This document shows positions 8,984 through 18,412 of a stretch of DNA of 64,000 bases, piece after piece (position 1 is the first letter of the stretch; each line of letters begins with the position of its first letter). Made by a program: the position numbers and the translations under genes. The stretch is from Sideroxydans lithotrophicus (GTDB lineage Bacteria; Pseudomonadota; Gammaproteobacteria; Burkholderiales; Gallionellaceae), in the NCBI GenBank assembly GCA_020723185.1, contig DYJI01000001.1, forward strand, positions 310,001 to 374,000. The letters run 5' to 3'. The notes beneath the pieces are model-generated. The model was given only the letters and a program-made list of their open reading frames with translations. It made no database searches and was not told the DNA's origin.

Positions 8984-9035
8984 TCAATAATTATTGAGAT
9001 GCGGAGCTGATGCTCAACTACGCTAAAGTATGGAA

Positions 9036-9248
9036 TCAAGCAGCGATTTCGAGGTACTCAACGATGCTTGCCGGTTGCGGGATGGGCAAACCATCTTCGA
9101 TAAGTCCCTCGATGTGGAACTCGATCGCTTCACGAATCTCACGTTCGGTTTCTTCGACTGTGAGGCCTGTTGCAACGCATCCGGGCAAGTCGGGGACGTA
9201 GGCCGAATAATTGTTTGTGCCTTTTTCGAGAACGATTGCGTAGCGCAT
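9036..9248 (-). CDS. hicB: HicB-family antitoxin
   Basis: HicB neutralises the HicA ribonuclease. The 70-residue protein has the partial RNase H-like fold signature: MRYAIVLEKGTNNYSAYVPDLPGC, then VATGLTVEETEREIREAIEFHIEGL. It ends soon after that fold, so it lacks the extra C-terminal DNA-binding domain found in longer HicB proteins. It lies three bases downstream of hicA in the usual toxin-first order, followed by an intrinsic terminator. Confidence 0.92.
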   Translation of the reverse strand: MRYAIVLEKGTNNYSAYVPDLPGCVATGLTVEETEREIREAIEFHIEGLIEDGLPIPQPASIVEYLEIAA

Positions 9249-9251
9249 GGT

Positions 9252-9440
9252 TTAGTCCTTTAACTGAGCTTGCTTAAGTATGCTATTCAACGTGCCAGGT
9301 GCCAAATCGTCGCTTGGTTTTCCGGGTACCGTGACGCGGCCAGTCTTGACGGGATGCTTGAACTGCCGATGGCTGCCGCGCGTTGCTGCGAGATACCAGC
9401 CATCCCCTTTAAGCATCATCAGGATTTCGCTTACTTTCAT
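9252..9440 (-). CDS. hicA: HicA-family mRNA interferase toxin
   Basis: HicA is a small double-stranded-RNA-binding-like ribonuclease that cuts mRNA and arrests growth unless bound by HicB. The 62-residue product has the family pattern: KVSEILMMLKGDGWYL, then the catalytic histidine in RGSHRQFKHP, then VTVPGKPSDDLAPGTLNSILKQA. It is the first gene of a two-gene minus-strand operon. No clear ribosome site precedes the ATG. It sits beside the repeat-flanked accessory gene, in keeping with a mobile or plastic patch. Confidence 0.93.
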   Translation of the reverse strand: MKVSEILMMLKGDGWYLAATRGSHRQFKHPVKTGRVTVPGKPSDDLAPGTLNSILKQAQLKD

Positions 9441-9546
9441 GCGGCAAGAATAGCAGATTGTTTATGGGGCGGCTCCAAGTACCAAGCCAGCCGCTCTTCT
9501 CCCTCAGCGCGATCTCCGACAGCCCTCCCACATATGGAACATGCTA

Positions 9547-9593
9547 CGCCCACTTCTGGTGCGCCGCCCCTCCCCATGCACTGCTATCAGGCG
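9547..9593 (+). promoter_or_regulatory. Two weak NtrC-like sites upstream of the guanidine operon
   Basis: Compared with the 17-base NtrC consensus (TGCACCA-N3-TGGTGCA), 9547-9563 keeps the right half TGGTGC and part of the left. Bases 9577-9593 keep the left half TGCAC and part of the right. Their centres are 30 bases apart, about three helical turns, and 60-100 bases upstream of a sigma-54-like element. Each is imperfect, so this is a suggestion. The rest of 9441-9640 shows nothing else. Confidence 0.35.
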
Positions 9594-9645
9594 CCCCCCA
9601 ATCCCGCACTGCCGTAACCCTCTGTATCTACAAGAATGAAGCAGT

Positions 9646-9661
9646 TGGCACACATCATGCT
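9646..9661 (+). promoter_or_regulatory. Sigma-54-type promoter for the guanidine operon
   Basis: TGGCACACATCATGCT matches the -24/-12 consensus TGGCAC-N5-TTGCW with GG and GC in exact register; the only mismatch is A for the first T of the -12 box. Transcription would start near 9673, just ahead of the guanidine-I aptamer. Confidence 0.6.
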
Positions 9662-9702
9662 GTATAGCTGGCGAGGGTGCTGATCATGTCGATCAGTCAC
9701 TT

Positions 9703-9846
9703 GTGAGAACTAGGGTTCCGATCGCCAAGTTTAAAACGGTGATGTCTGGTCCGAGAGTTCTCGGTCTTGTCGGAGACAAGGCTCCACGGAGGGATAAAAG
9801 CCCGGGAGGATGTGACCACGTTACGGTTGGCACCCTCCCGGGCTTT
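9703..9846 (+). promoter_or_regulatory. Guanidine-I (ykkC) riboswitch with overlapping terminator
   Basis: The conserved blocks of the ykkC aptamer are all present in order: CTAGGGTTCCG (9710-9720), GTCTGGTCCGAGAG (9744 on), and CCACGGAGGGATAAAAG followed by CCCGGGAGG (9784-9809). The last block is also the 5' arm of a 13-bp terminator stem: 9797-9809 pairs perfectly with 9834-9846, followed by GTTATTTTC. This is the usual design in which guanidine binding stabilises the aptamer and prevents termination. The downstream genes are those expected for guanidine uptake and breakdown. Confidence 0.95.
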
Positions 9847-9866
9847 GTTATTTTCAGGAGTGTGTG

Positions 9867-10685
9867 ATGTCGTCACGAAACAAGATTCTCGCCAGCTGGG
9901 ACAGTCTCTGGGTGATACGCGGGGAGTTGAGCCGCCGCACCTATATTATGTTCGCGCTGTTCGGCATGCTGGTTCCGCTGGCTGCGTGGTGGGGCGTGTC
10001 GGTCAGCGGCTGGATGGACAAGGTGTTCATGCCGGGGCCGATGGAAGTGGTGTCCCGTGCTTACACCTGGTTCATGGATGACGAGCTGTCACACGACATC
10101 TGGATCAGCACCTATCGCGTCATGGCCGGCTTTGCCCTGTCCGCCGTGCTGGCGATCCCCATCGGTTTGATGATCGGCACTTACCGTCCGGTGCAGGCCA
10201 TGCTGGAACCGCTCACCGACTTCATCCGCTACATGCCCGCCGTCGCCTTCATCCCGTTGGTGATGCTGTGGGTCGGTATCGACGAGAGTTCCAAGATCGC
10301 CATCATCTTCATCGGCACTTTCTTCCAGATGGTGCTGATGGTGGCGGAGGACGTGCGCCGCGTGCCCATCACCCAGATCGAGGCCGCGCAGACCATGGGC
10401 GCGAGCCGCGGCGAGATCGTGTCGCTGGTGATCGTGCCGTCGGCCAAGCCCGCCTTGCTCGACACCTTGCGCGTGACCATGGGCTGGGCGTGGACCTATC
10501 TGGTGGTGGCCGAACTGGTCGCGGCCAACTCCGGCCTCGGCTATTCCATCCTGCGCGCACAGCGCTTCATGCAGACCGACAAGATCTTCGCCGGCATCAT
10601 TTTGATCGGCCTCATCGGTCTGACCATCGACCAGTTGTTCCGTTGGCTGCATCGCAGGAACTTCCCCTGGATGTACAAGAAATAA
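9867..10685 (+). CDS. ABC transporter permease, SsuC/TauC family, probable guanidine uptake
   Basis: This 272-residue inner-membrane permease has about six hydrophobic segments and the conserved cytoplasmic loop EAAQTMGASRGEIVSLVIVP that contacts the ATPase. The family imports nitrate, sulfonates, taurine and similar small solutes. The guanidine-I riboswitch directly upstream and the downstream carboxylase point to guanidine as cargo, an association known for this transporter type; the substrate is still inferred. I chose ATG at 9867, seven bases after the end of AGGAG (9856-9860); a GTG one codon earlier is possible. The ATPase follows after eight bases and the binding protein is encoded later, at 19470. 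Confidence 0.92.
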   Translation: MSSRNKILASWDSLWVIRGELSRRTYIMFALFGMLVPLAAWWGVSVSGWMDKVFMPGPMEVVSRAYTWFMDDELSHDIWISTYRVMAGFALSAVLAIPIGLMIGTYRPVQAMLEPLTDFIRYMPAVAFIPLVMLWVGIDESSKIAIIFIGTFFQMVLMVAEDVRRVPITQIEAAQTMGASRGEIVSLVIVPSAKPALLDTLRVTMGWAWTYLVVAELVAANSGLGYSILRAQRFMQTDKIFAGIILIGLIGLTIDQLFRWLHRRNFPWMYKK

Positions 10686-10693
10686 GGCGAACG

Positions 10694-11545
10694 ATGACGA
10701 CCAAGATCAGCATACAGGCAGCACACAAGACCTTCGGCAGCGGCGAGAAGGCCATCGTCGCCCTGCAGGAAGTGAATCTGGAGATCGGCAGCAACGAGTT
10801 CGTCACCTTCGTCGGCGCATCGGGCTGCGGCAAGTCCACGCTGCTGCGCTGCATCGGCGGATTGGAGAGCCTGTCATCCGGCAGCATCAAGGTGGACGGT
10901 GAGACGATCAACGGCCCCGGCGTGGACCGCGCCATGGTGTTCCAGCACTACAGCCTGTACCCGTGGCTGACGGTGACGGAGAACATCAAGTTCAGCCGAC
11001 AGCTGCGTGCCGGACGAGAAGACCTGACCTCGTCGGATGTCGAAGCCGCCTCGGGTCGTGCCGATGCCCTGATCAACCTGATGGGTCTGAACCACGTGCG
11101 CGATGCTTATCCCAACCAGCTCTCCGGCGGCATGCAGCAGCGCGTCGCCATTGCGCGCGCCTTGTTGCCGCGTCCGCAGATATTGCTGATGGACGAGCCG
11201 TTCGGCGCGCTGGACGCGCAGACGCGTGAAGTGATGCACGACATGATCCTGCATGTCTCCAAACTGGAGAAGACCACCATCGTGTTCGTCACCCACGATG
11301 TCGAAGAGGCCATCTATCTGGGGCAGCGCGTGGTGGTGATGGCACCGCGACCGGGACGTGTCGACAGCATCTATCAGGTCGACCTGCCCGAGCAGCGCGA
11401 TCAGGACATGAAGCTGGCCCCAGGCTTCCTGCAGCAGAAGAAAGCCATCCTGACCCGCATCCGCGAGACCGCCGGCATGCATACCGATTACGAACTGCTG
11501 GAACGCATGACGCAGCAGGCCGCACAACAGAACGACATGCAATGA
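10694..11545 (+). CDS. ABC transporter ATP-binding protein, SsuB/TauB family, probable guanidine uptake
   Basis: This 283-residue cytoplasmic ATPase powers the preceding permease. Walker A is GASGCGKST near residue 41, the Q-loop is in [11 protein letters not shown], the signature is [15 protein letters not shown], Walker B is [12 protein letters not shown], and the switch histidine is in [11 protein letters not shown]. The sequence is closest in feel to nitrate/sulfonate/taurine ATPases. The frame is open upstream into the permease gene, but ATG at 10694 with an AAGGCG-type ribosome site gives the normal family N-terminus. Its stop overlaps a possible start of the next gene, indicating one transcript. 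Confidence 0.93.
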   Translation: MTTKISIQAAHKTFGSGEKAIVALQEVNLEIGSNEFVTFVGASGCGKSTLLRCIGGLESLSSGSIKVDGETINGPGVDRAMVFQHYSLYPWLTVTENIKFSRQLRAGREDLTSSDVEAASGRADALINLMGLNHVRDAYPNQLSGGMQQRVAIARALLPRPQILLMDEPFGALDAQTREVMHDMILHVSKLEKTTIVFVTHDVEEAIYLGQRVVVMAPRPGRVDSIYQVDLPEQRDQDMKLAPGFLQQKKAILTRIRETAGMHTDYELLERMTQQAAQQNDMQ

Positions 11546-11556
11546 GGAACGACGAG

Positions 11557-12285
11557 ATGACCGAGCCATTATCCAAAACCAATCTGCTGTGGGAAGAGAC
11601 GCTTCCCGGCGGTGCGCACTGGTCCTTCGTGATGAAGCGAGGCACCGCGCTGCGCCTCACCGATGTGGAAGGCGGCGCCAACCTGTGCGCGCTGTTCTAC
11701 AACCAGGAAGAGAAACTGGAACGCTACAACATGCCGGACACGCTGAAGGCGCAGCACACCGCGCACCTCACCACCGGCTTCGTGCTGTATTCCGACATGG
11801 GGCGCGTGCTGGCCTCGGTGATCGGCGACAGCGTCGGCTGGCACGACACCATCAGCGGCATGAGCAACGCCGCCCTCGTGGAACGCAAATACGGCAAAGC
11901 GGATTACCAGCAGGCGCGTAACGCCATGCATCGCAATGCACGCGACAGCATGCTGATCGAACTGGGCAAGCATGGCTTAGGCAAGCGCGACATCGTGCCC
12001 AACGTGAACTTCTTCAGCAAGGTGAGCGCCGACGATAGCGGCGGGCTGCACTTCGCTGCGAACCATACCAAGGCAGGCGCATTCGTCGAACTGCGTTTCG
12101 AGATGAACGTGCTGGTGGTGTTGTCTGCCACCCAGCACCCGCTCGACCCGAATCCCGCGTACGCCCCCAAGCCGGTGCTGCTGCAAGCCTGGCGCTGCGG
12201 CACACCGGATGAAGGCGACCACTGCCGCAACTTCCGTCCCGAGAACGCACGCGGCTTCCACAACACCGAACTGCTGTTCCGTTGA
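11557..12285 (+). CDS. Carboxyguanidine deiminase subunit (DUF1989; urea amidolyase-associated protein UAAP1 type)
   Basis: This 242-residue DUF1989 protein belongs to the family long annotated as urea carboxylase-associated. These proteins were later shown to form a two-subunit carboxyguanidine deiminase (CgdAB) that converts carboxyguanidine to allophanate and ammonia. Visible features are [19 protein letters not shown], the [14 protein letters not shown] block and [14 protein letters not shown] at 11557 is preceded by GAGGA eight bases upstream; the frame could also start at 11542, overlapping the ATPase stop. The paired paralogue follows at 12300. The deiminase role is known for the family; which subunit is called A or B I leave open. 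Confidence 0.9.
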   Translation: MTEPLSKTNLLWEETLPGGAHWSFVMKRGTALRLTDVEGGANLCALFYNQEEKLERYNMPDTLKAQHTAHLTTGFVLYSDMGRVLASVIGDSVGWHDTISGMSNAALVERKYGKADYQQARNAMHRNARDSMLIELGKHGLGKRDIVPNVNFFSKVSADDSGGLHFAANHTKAGAFVELRFEMNVLVVLSATQHPLDPNPAYAPKPVLLQAWRCGTPDEGDHCRNFRPENARGFHNTELLFR

Positions 12286-12299
12286 GCGCAGGAGAGAAC

Positions 12300-12947
12300 A
12301 TGAGCATCGTTGAAAGCAAACTGAATCCACAACAAGCGAGTTACGACATCGTGCTGCCCGCCGGTGAATCCTGGCTGCATGAAGTGAAACGCGGTCAGGT
12401 GTTCCGCATCCTCGATCTGGAAGGCAACCAGGCCGTGGATACCCTGTTCTACAACGCTCGTGACCCGCAGGAGCGCTACAGCGCGGTGGACACCATCCGC
12501 GAGCAGGGCAATCTCTACCTCACGGCCGGCACGAAGCTGTTGTCCAGCGAGTGCAATGTGCTGATGACCATCGTCGCCGACACCTGCGGGCGTCACGACA
12601 CGCTGGGCGGTGCCTGCGCCGCCGAGAGCAATTCCGTGCGCTATGCCATCGACAAGAAATACATGCACAGTTGCCGCGACAGTTTCCTGCACGCACTAGG
12701 GCATTGCGATTGCGGTATGGACAAGCGCGACCTCACCGCCAACGTGAACTTCTTCATGAACGTGCCGGTGACGCCGCAGGGCGAGCTGACCTTCGCCGAC
12801 GGCATCTCCGCGCCCGGCAAGTACGTGGAGATGCGCGCCGAGATGGATGTGATGGTGCTGATCTCCAACTGCCCGCAACTCAACAACCCTTGCAACGCCT
12901 ACAACCCGACGCCGGTGCGGTTGCTGATCTGGGATGCCGCAGCCTGA
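12300..12947 (+). CDS. Carboxyguanidine deiminase subunit (DUF1989; urea amidolyase-associated protein UAAP2 type)
   Basis: This is the 215-residue paralogue and presumed partner of the preceding gene. It shares the DUF1989 layout: [34 protein letters not shown], and cysteine- and histidine-bearing stretches [13 protein letters not shown] and [11 protein letters not shown] that suit metal binding. ATG at 12300 follows AGGAG by five bases; a TTG six codons earlier is unlikely. It is followed by a 71-base gap that holds a second riboswitch and then the carboxylase. Together the two subunits would deiminate carboxyguanidine to allophanate. Confidence 0.9.
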   Translation: MSIVESKLNPQQASYDIVLPAGESWLHEVKRGQVFRILDLEGNQAVDTLFYNARDPQERYSAVDTIREQGNLYLTAGTKLLSSECNVLMTIVADTCGRHDTLGGACAAESNSVRYAIDKKYMHSCRDSFLHALGHCDCGMDKRDLTANVNFFMNVPVTPQGELTFADGISAPGKYVEMRAEMDVMVLISNCPQLNNPCNAYNPTPVRLLIWDAAA

Positions 12948-12951
12948 CACG

Positions 12952-13012
12952 ACCCACATCCGGACGACCGGATGTCGCACAACCCACGCAGGACGACCTG
13001 CGACACAGGTGA
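12952..13012 (+). promoter_or_regulatory. Guanidine-II (mini-ykkC) riboswitch before the guanidine carboxylase gene
   Basis: Two hairpins stand in tandem: ACATCCGG-ACGA-CCGGATGT (12956-12975, 8 bp) and CGCAGG-ACGA-CCTGCG (12987-13002, 6 bp), separated by 11 bases. Both carry the ACGR tetraloop closed by GG/CC that defines mini-ykkC, where the two loops jointly bind guanidine. An AGGTGA ribosome site (13007-13012) begins four bases after the second hairpin and six bases before the ATG, so translational control of the carboxylase is expected. The call rests on structure and context; a covariance search was not possible. Confidence 0.88.
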
Positions 13013-13018
13013 AGAACC

Positions 13019-16000
13019 ATGTTCGATAAAGTCTTGATAGCCAACCGCGGCGCTATCGCTTGCCGCATCATCCGCACTCTGAAGAGGATGGGTGTCCGTT
13101 CCGTGGCGGTGTACTCCGAAGCCGACGCCCGTTCGCTGCATGTGCAGATGGCGGACGAGGCCGTGTGCATCGGCACTGCGGCCGCTGCCGACAGCTACCT
13201 GCGCGGTGAGCACATCCTCGAAGTCGCGCGCCGCACCGGCGCGCAGGCCATCCATCCCGGTTACGGCTTCCTGTCCGAGAACGCGGGCTTCGCCGAGCAG
13301 TGTGCGCAAGCGGGCGTGGTGTTCATCGGCCCGACACCGGACCAGATGCGCCGCTTCGGACTCAAGCACACCGCGCGCGAACTGGCCGAGCAGAACGGTG
13401 TGCCGCTGCTGCCCGGCAGCGGACTGCTGGGCGATGTCGGTCACGCGCATGCCGAAGCATCTCGCATCGGTTACCCGGTGATGATCAAGAGCACAGCCGG
13501 CGGCGGCGGTATCGGCATGCGCCTGTGCTGGAGCGCGGACGAACTGAACGAGGCATTCCAGTCCGTGGAGCGTCTGGCGAGTGCCAACTTCAAGGATGCC
13601 GGCATCTATCTGGAGAAGTACGTCGAGCATGCGCGCCATATCGAGGTGCAGTTGTTCGGCGACGGCAAGGGCGGTGTGATCGCACTGGGCGAGCGCGACT
13701 GTTCGGTGCAGCGCCGCAACCAGAAGGTGATCGAGGAGACGCCCGCGCCCAACCTTACGCCCGAGGTCAGACAGCATCTTCTGGAAACGGCCGTGCGACT
13801 GGGCAAGGCCGTGGGCTACCAGTCGGCGGGCACGGTGGAGTTCGTGTTCGATGCGCTGAGCGGCGAGTTCTACTTCCTCGAAGTGAACACGCGCTTGCAG
13901 GTCGAACACGGCGTCACGGAGGAAGTGACCGGCGTCGATCTGGTGGAGTGGATGGTGTTGCAGGCAGCGGGCGAACTGCCCGCGCTGGACAGCATCGATA
14001 TCAAGCCCAAGGGCGTCTCCATCCAGGTGCGCCTGTATGCGGAAGACCCGAACAAGAACTTCCAGCCGTCCAGCGGCGTGTTGAGCGGCGTCGAATTCTC
14101 CGTGCAGGCGCGTAACGAGACTTGGGTGGAGCGCGGCAGCGAAGTGCCGCCCTACTACGACCCGATGATCGCCAAGATCATCGTCAAGGCGATGAACCGC
14201 GAGTCCGCGCTGGAGAAGATGGGTGTGGCACTGGCCGAGACGCGCGTGGACGGCATCGAGACCAACCTCGATTACCTGCGCCAGATCGTGGCCGACCAAG
14301 TGTTCGCGGAAGGTCGCCAGACCACGCGCTACCTGAACGGTTTCCACTACCAGCCGCACACCATCGACGTGCTGGAACCCGGTGTGCAGAGCAGCATCCA
14401 GGACCATCCAGGCCGTATGGGTTACTGGAACATCGGCGTGCCGCCATCGGGACCGATGGACGCGCTGGCGTTCCGTTTGAGCAACCAGCTGGTGGGTAAT
14501 GACGAGAAGGCTGCGGGACTGGAGCTGACCGTGTCCGGCCCGACGCTGAAGTTCAACCGTGACACCGTGATCGCACTGACCGGCGCCGACATGAAAGCCG
14601 AACTGGATGGCGCGCCGCTGGCGTTCTGGCGCAGCCATGCGGTGAAGGCAGGCAGCATGCTGCGCCTGGGCGCGGTGCAGGGCGGCGGGTGCCGCAGCTA
14701 TCTGGCGGTGGCGGGCGGTTTCGACGTGCCGGATTACCTGGGCAGCAAATCCACCTTCACGCTGGGCCAGTTCGGCGGCCATGGCGGCCGCACCCTGCGC
14801 GTCGGCGACGTGCTGCATCTGGGTGCCCCGTCTGGATCGTATGTCGCGCGCTCGCTGCCGTCCGACTTGCTGCCGAGCTACAGCAAGGAATGGGAGATCG
14901 GCGTGCTGTACGGCCCGCACGGTGCGCCGGATTTCTTCACTCCGTCCGACATCGAAACCTTCTTCGCCACCGAGTGGGAAGTGCACTACAACTCCAGCCG
15001 CACCGGCGTGCGCCTGATCGGTCCCAAGCCGGAATGGGCGCGTCAGGACGGCGGCGAGGCCGGCCTGCATCCGTCCAACATCCACGACAACGCCTATGCC
15101 ATCGGGGCGGTGGATTTCACCGGCGACATGCCGGTCATCCTCGGGCCGGACGGCCCCAGCCTCGGCGGCTTCGTGTGCCCGGTCACCATCGTGCATGCCG
15201 AGCTGTGGAAGATGGGCCAGTTGCGCCCGGGCGACACCGTACGCTTCCGTTTCATGTCGCTGGAACAAGCCAACCATCTGGAGCGCTTGCAGGACGCGAC
15301 CATCGCTGCATTGAAATTGCCGCAGCAGCTGGACGCCTACCCTGCTGCACAAAAGATGGGCAGTCCTATCGTGCACACCATCCCGGCCAAGGGTGAACAG
15401 GTGCAGGTGGTGTATCGCCAGTCCGGCGACCGCAATCTGCTGATCGAGTACGGCCCGCTGGTGCTCGATCTCAACCTGCGTTTCCGCGTGCATGCATTGA
15501 TGGAATGGGTGCAGGGTGCGGTGGCCGACGGCAGCTTGCCCGGCATCCTCGACCTGACACCCGGCATCCGTTCGCTGCAGATCCATTTCGATAGCCGTGT
15601 GCTGGCGCGCGAGGCGCTGGTGAAGATGCTGGTCAAGGCGGAGAAGAAGCTGCCGCCGATAGATGACATGCGCGTGCCGACCCGCATCGTGCATCTGCCG
15701 CTGTCGTGGGACGATCCTTCCACCAAGCTGGCCATCGAGAAATACATGCAGTCGGTGCGCAAGGATGCGCCCTGGTGTCCGAGCAACATCGAGTTCATCC
15801 GCCGCATCAACGGCATCGAGGACATCGAGACAGTTAAGAACATCGTGTTCGAGGCGAGCTATCTGGTGATGGGACTGGGCGACGTGTATCTCGGTGCGCC
15901 GGTGGCGACGCCGCTCGATCCGCGCCATCGACTGGTCACCACCAAATACAACCCGGCGCGCACCTGGACGCCGGAGAATGCGGTCGGCATCGGCGGCGCC

Positions 16001-16639
16001 TACATGTGCGTGTACGGCATGGAAGGCCCCGGCGGTTACCAGTTCGTCGGTCGCACCGTGCAGATGTGGAACCGCTACAAGCAGACGGCCGACTTCAAGG
16101 AAGGCAAACCCTGGCTGCTGCGCTTCTTCGACCAGATCCGCTTCTATCCGGTATCGGAGCAGGAGCTGCTCAAGATGCGCGAGGACTTCGTGGCCGGCCG
16201 CTTCCAGCTCAAGGTCGAAGAGAGCACCTTCAGCCTGAAGGATTACAACCGCTACCTGCAGGACAACGACCGCGAGATCAGCGCGTTCCGCGACACGCAG
16301 CGCGCCGCTTTCGCCGCCGAGCGCGAGATGTGGAAAGCCAACGGCCAGGCCGAATACGCCAGCGACAGCAGCGTGGCGGAAGCGGGCACGGACAGCGAAC
16401 TCGACCTGCCGCCGGGCAGCCGCGCCGTCGTCGCGCATGTCGCCGGCAACGTGTGGGCCATCCCGGCCGGGGTCGGCAGCAAGGTCAAGGCGGGCGACAC
16501 GCTGGTGGTGATCGAGTCGATGAAGATGGAGATCGCCGTGGTCGCGCCGTGCGACGGCGAGGTCATCCAGATGAGCTGCCGCATCGGCGGCCAGGTCGCC
16601 GCCGGGCAGGACTTGCTGGTGATCCAGGGCGAGGAATGA
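13019..16639 (+). CDS. Biotin-dependent guanidine carboxylase (urea carboxylase family)
   Basis: This 1206-residue enzyme uses ATP, bicarbonate and biotin to carboxylate its substrate. Domains in order are biotin carboxylase (1-450, with the glycine-rich ATP loop [11 protein letters not shown] and the catalytic [15 protein letters not shown]), a KipA/KipI-type carboxyltransferase (about 460-1050, [16 protein letters not shown]) and a C-terminal biotin carrier with VIESMKMEI, biotin lysine near 1169. Two guanidine riboswitches and the adjacent DUF1989 pair indicate guanidine as the true substrate. Urea carboxylases share this architecture; published work separates the two by a carboxyltransferase active-site residue that I could not place by eye. 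Confidence 0.93.
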   Translation: MFDKVLIANRGAIACRIIRTLKRMGVRSVAVYSEADARSLHVQMADEAVCIGTAAAADSYLRGEHILEVARRTGAQAIHPGYGFLSENAGFAEQCAQAGVVFIGPTPDQMRRFGLKHTARELAEQNGVPLLPGSGLLGDVGHAHAEASRIGYPVMIKSTAGGGGIGMRLCWSADELNEAFQSVERLASANFKDAGIYLEKYVEHARHIEVQLFGDGKGGVIALGERDCSVQRRNQKVIEETPAPNLTPEVRQHLLETAVRLGKAVGYQSAGTVEFVFDALSGEFYFLEVNTRLQVEHGVTEEVTGVDLVEWMVLQAAGELPALDSIDIKPKGVSIQVRLYAEDPNKNFQPSSGVLSGVEFSVQARNETWVERGSEVPPYYDPMIAKIIVKAMNRESALEKMGVALAETRVDGIETNLDYLRQIVADQVFAEGRQTTRYLNGFHYQPHTIDVLEPGVQSSIQDHPGRMGYWNIGVPPSGPMDALAFRLSNQLVGNDEKAAGLELTVSGPTLKFNRDTVIALTGADMKAELDGAPLAFWRSHAVKAGSMLRLGAVQGGGCRSYLAVAGGFDVPDYLGSKSTFTLGQFGGHGGRTLRVGDVLHLGAPSGSYVARSLPSDLLPSYSKEWEIGVLYGPHGAPDFFTPSDIETFFATEWEVHYNSSRTGVRLIGPKPEWARQDGGEAGLHPSNIHDNAYAIGAVDFTGDMPVILGPDGPSLGGFVCPVTIVHAELWKMGQLRPGDTVRFRFMSLEQANHLERLQDATIAALKLPQQLDAYPAAQKMGSPIVHTIPAKGEQVQVVYRQSGDRNLLIEYGPLVLDLNLRFRVHALMEWVQGAVADGSLPGILDLTPGIRSLQIHFDSRVLAREALVKMLVKAEKKLPPIDDMRVPTRIVHLPLSWDDPSTKLAIEKYMQSVRKDAPWCPSNIEFIRRINGIEDIETVKNIVFEASYLVMGLGDVYLGAPVATPLDPRHRLVTTKYNPARTWTPENAVGIGGAYMCVYGMEGPGGYQFVGRTVQMWNRYKQTADFKEGKPWLLRFFDQIRFYPVSEQELLKMREDFVAGRFQLKVEESTFSLKDYNRYLQDNDREISAFRDTQRAAFAAEREMWKANGQAEYASDSSVAEAGTDSELDLPPGSRAVVAHVAGNVWAIPAGVGSKVKAGDTLVVIESMKMEIAVVAPCDGEVIQMSCRIGGQVAAGQDLLVIQGEE

Positions 16640-16646
16640 GGACGCG

Positions 16647-18410
16647 ATGAGACCCGACCTGAGCATCGCTGCCCTGCGCCGCCGCTATCTGGCGGGCGAG
16701 ACCCATCCGCGCCAGGTGATGCAGGACATCGTTGCGCGCATAGGCGACGATCCGCACCATGTGTGGATCCATCGCCTGTCGCTGGAAGAGATGGGAAAGT
16801 ATGTGTCCGCTTTGGAGGGCAAGGACCCCGCAGCACTGCCGCTGTACGGCATCCCGTTCGCGATCAAGGACAACATCGATCTGGCGGGCGCGCCGACCAC
16901 GGCCGGTTGCGCCGAGTATGCCTACCATCCGCAACGGCATGCCACGGTGGTGCGTCTGCTCATCGAGGCGGGCGCGATCCCCGTCGGCAAGACCAATCTA
17001 GACCAGTTCGCCACCGGCCTGAACGGTACGCGCTCACCCTATGGCGCATGCCGCAACGCCTATGACCCGGATTACATCTCGGGCGGCTCCAGTTCCGGCT
17101 CGGCGGTGGCGGTCGCGCTGGGCCAAGTGAGTTTCAGTCTGGGAACGGATACTGCTGGGTCGGGTCGCGTACCGGCCGCATTCAACAATCTGGTCGGCGT
17201 GAAGCCCACGCGCGGCTGGCTCTCCACGCGCGGTGTGGTGCCGGCCTGCCGCTCGCTGGATTGCGTGTCCATCTTCGCGCTGGATACGGCTGACGCCGCC
17301 ACGGTGTTGTCGGTCGCCACTGCATACGATCAAGAAGAGCCTTATTCACGGCAGGCGCTCACGCACGGTTTCGATTTCGGCCGTGCCGAGCGTTTCCGCT
17401 TCGGCGTACCGCGCGCAGACCAGTTGCAGTTCTTTGGCAATCAGGACGCGGTGGCGCTGTTCCAGAGAAGCTGCGAGGAACTGGAAACCATCGGCGGACA
17501 GAAAGTGGAGATCGATTTCCTGCCCTTCCTCAAATCGGCGCGTCTGCTATACGAAGGTCCCTGGGTGGCGGAACGCTATGCCGCCATCCGCGAATTCTTC
17601 GATGCACATTCCGCTGCAATCAATCCCGTGGTGCGCGAAATCATCGCGGGGGCGAAGAAGTTCTCTGCTGCCGACACGTTCGAGGCCATCTACAAGCTGG
17701 AAGCCTTGCGCGCAGAAACTGCATCGACGTGGGACAACATCGACTGCCTGGTGACGCCGACCGCCGGCACCATCTACCGCATCGCCGAGATGGAAGCCGA
17801 TCCGATCAGGCTGAATGCGAATCTGGGCTACTACACCAACTTCATGAACCTGCTGGATTGCGCCGCGGTCGCGGTGCCTGCCGGCTTCCAAGGCAACGGC
17901 CTGCCGTTCGGCATCACGCTGGTAGCACCGGCGCACCAGGATGTGCCGCTGCTGCATCTGGCGGAACGTCTGAACCGCAACGCAAATTCAGATCTGCCGA
18001 TGCCACAGGCGCAGGGCGGTCGGGTGCGTGTCGCGGTGTGCGGCGCGCATCTGGAAGGCCTGCCGCTCAATCACCAGCTCACCAGCCGCGGCGCGCATCT
18101 GGTCGCACGCACGCACAGCAGCCCGGATTACAAACTGTACGCCCTGCCCGGCGGCCCGCCGCATCGGCCCGGCATGGTGCGCGTGGCACAGGGCGGCGAT
18201 GCCATCGAAGTGGAAGTGTGGGAGATGGCGGCGCGCGAGCTCGGTTCTTTCGTGGCGGGCATCCCTGCTCCGCTGGGCATCGGCACGCTGAAGCTGGCGG
18301 ACGGGACATCGGTAGCGGGTTTCGTGTGCGAGCAGTACGCGGTAGCGGATGCCGAAGACATCACGCGCTTCGGCGGCTGGCGCGCGTATCTGGCACAGCG
18401 CGGGGCCTGA
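16647..18410 (+). CDS. atzF: Allophanate hydrolase
   Basis: This enzyme hydrolyses allophanate to ammonia and carbon dioxide, the last step after the carboxylase and deiminase. The 587-residue protein has an N-terminal amidase-signature domain with the Lys-Ser-Ser set: lysine in FAIKDNIDLAGAPTTAGC near 74, serine in GGSSSGSAVA near 149, and nucleophilic serine in TDTAGSGRVPAAFNN near 172. The C-terminal domain (about 465-587, VAVCGAHLEGLPLNHQL) is the allophanate hydrolase-specific domain, so a full-length two-domain form. It starts seven bases after the carboxylase stop with GAGGA as ribosome site. Confidence 0.95.
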   Translation: MRPDLSIAALRRRYLAGETHPRQVMQDIVARIGDDPHHVWIHRLSLEEMGKYVSALEGKDPAALPLYGIPFAIKDNIDLAGAPTTAGCAEYAYHPQRHATVVRLLIEAGAIPVGKTNLDQFATGLNGTRSPYGACRNAYDPDYISGGSSSGSAVAVALGQVSFSLGTDTAGSGRVPAAFNNLVGVKPTRGWLSTRGVVPACRSLDCVSIFALDTADAATVLSVATAYDQEEPYSRQALTHGFDFGRAERFRFGVPRADQLQFFGNQDAVALFQRSCEELETIGGQKVEIDFLPFLKSARLLYEGPWVAERYAAIREFFDAHSAAINPVVREIIAGAKKFSAADTFEAIYKLEALRAETASTWDNIDCLVTPTAGTIYRIAEMEADPIRLNANLGYYTNFMNLLDCAAVAVPAGFQGNGLPFGITLVAPAHQDVPLLHLAERLNRNANSDLPMPQAQGGRVRVAVCGAHLEGLPLNHQLTSRGAHLVARTHSSPDYKLYALPGGPPHRPGMVRVAQGGDAIEVEVWEMAARELGSFVAGIPAPLGIGTLKLADGTSVAGFVCEQYAVADAEDITRFGGWRAYLAQRGA

Positions 18411-18412
18411 GC

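Noticed and set aside
12899-16666. A 1255-codon open frame on the minus strand opposite the carboxylase gene
   Set aside because: It mirrors the carboxylase in high-G+C sequence, its translation is rich in His, Arg and Gln with no recognisable domain, and the plus-strand gene is certain.
13019-18410. Reading the carboxylase and hydrolase pair as urea amidolyase for urea use
   Set aside because: The guanidine-I and guanidine-II riboswitches and the DUF1989 pair indicate guanidine. The domain architecture alone would not distinguish the two.
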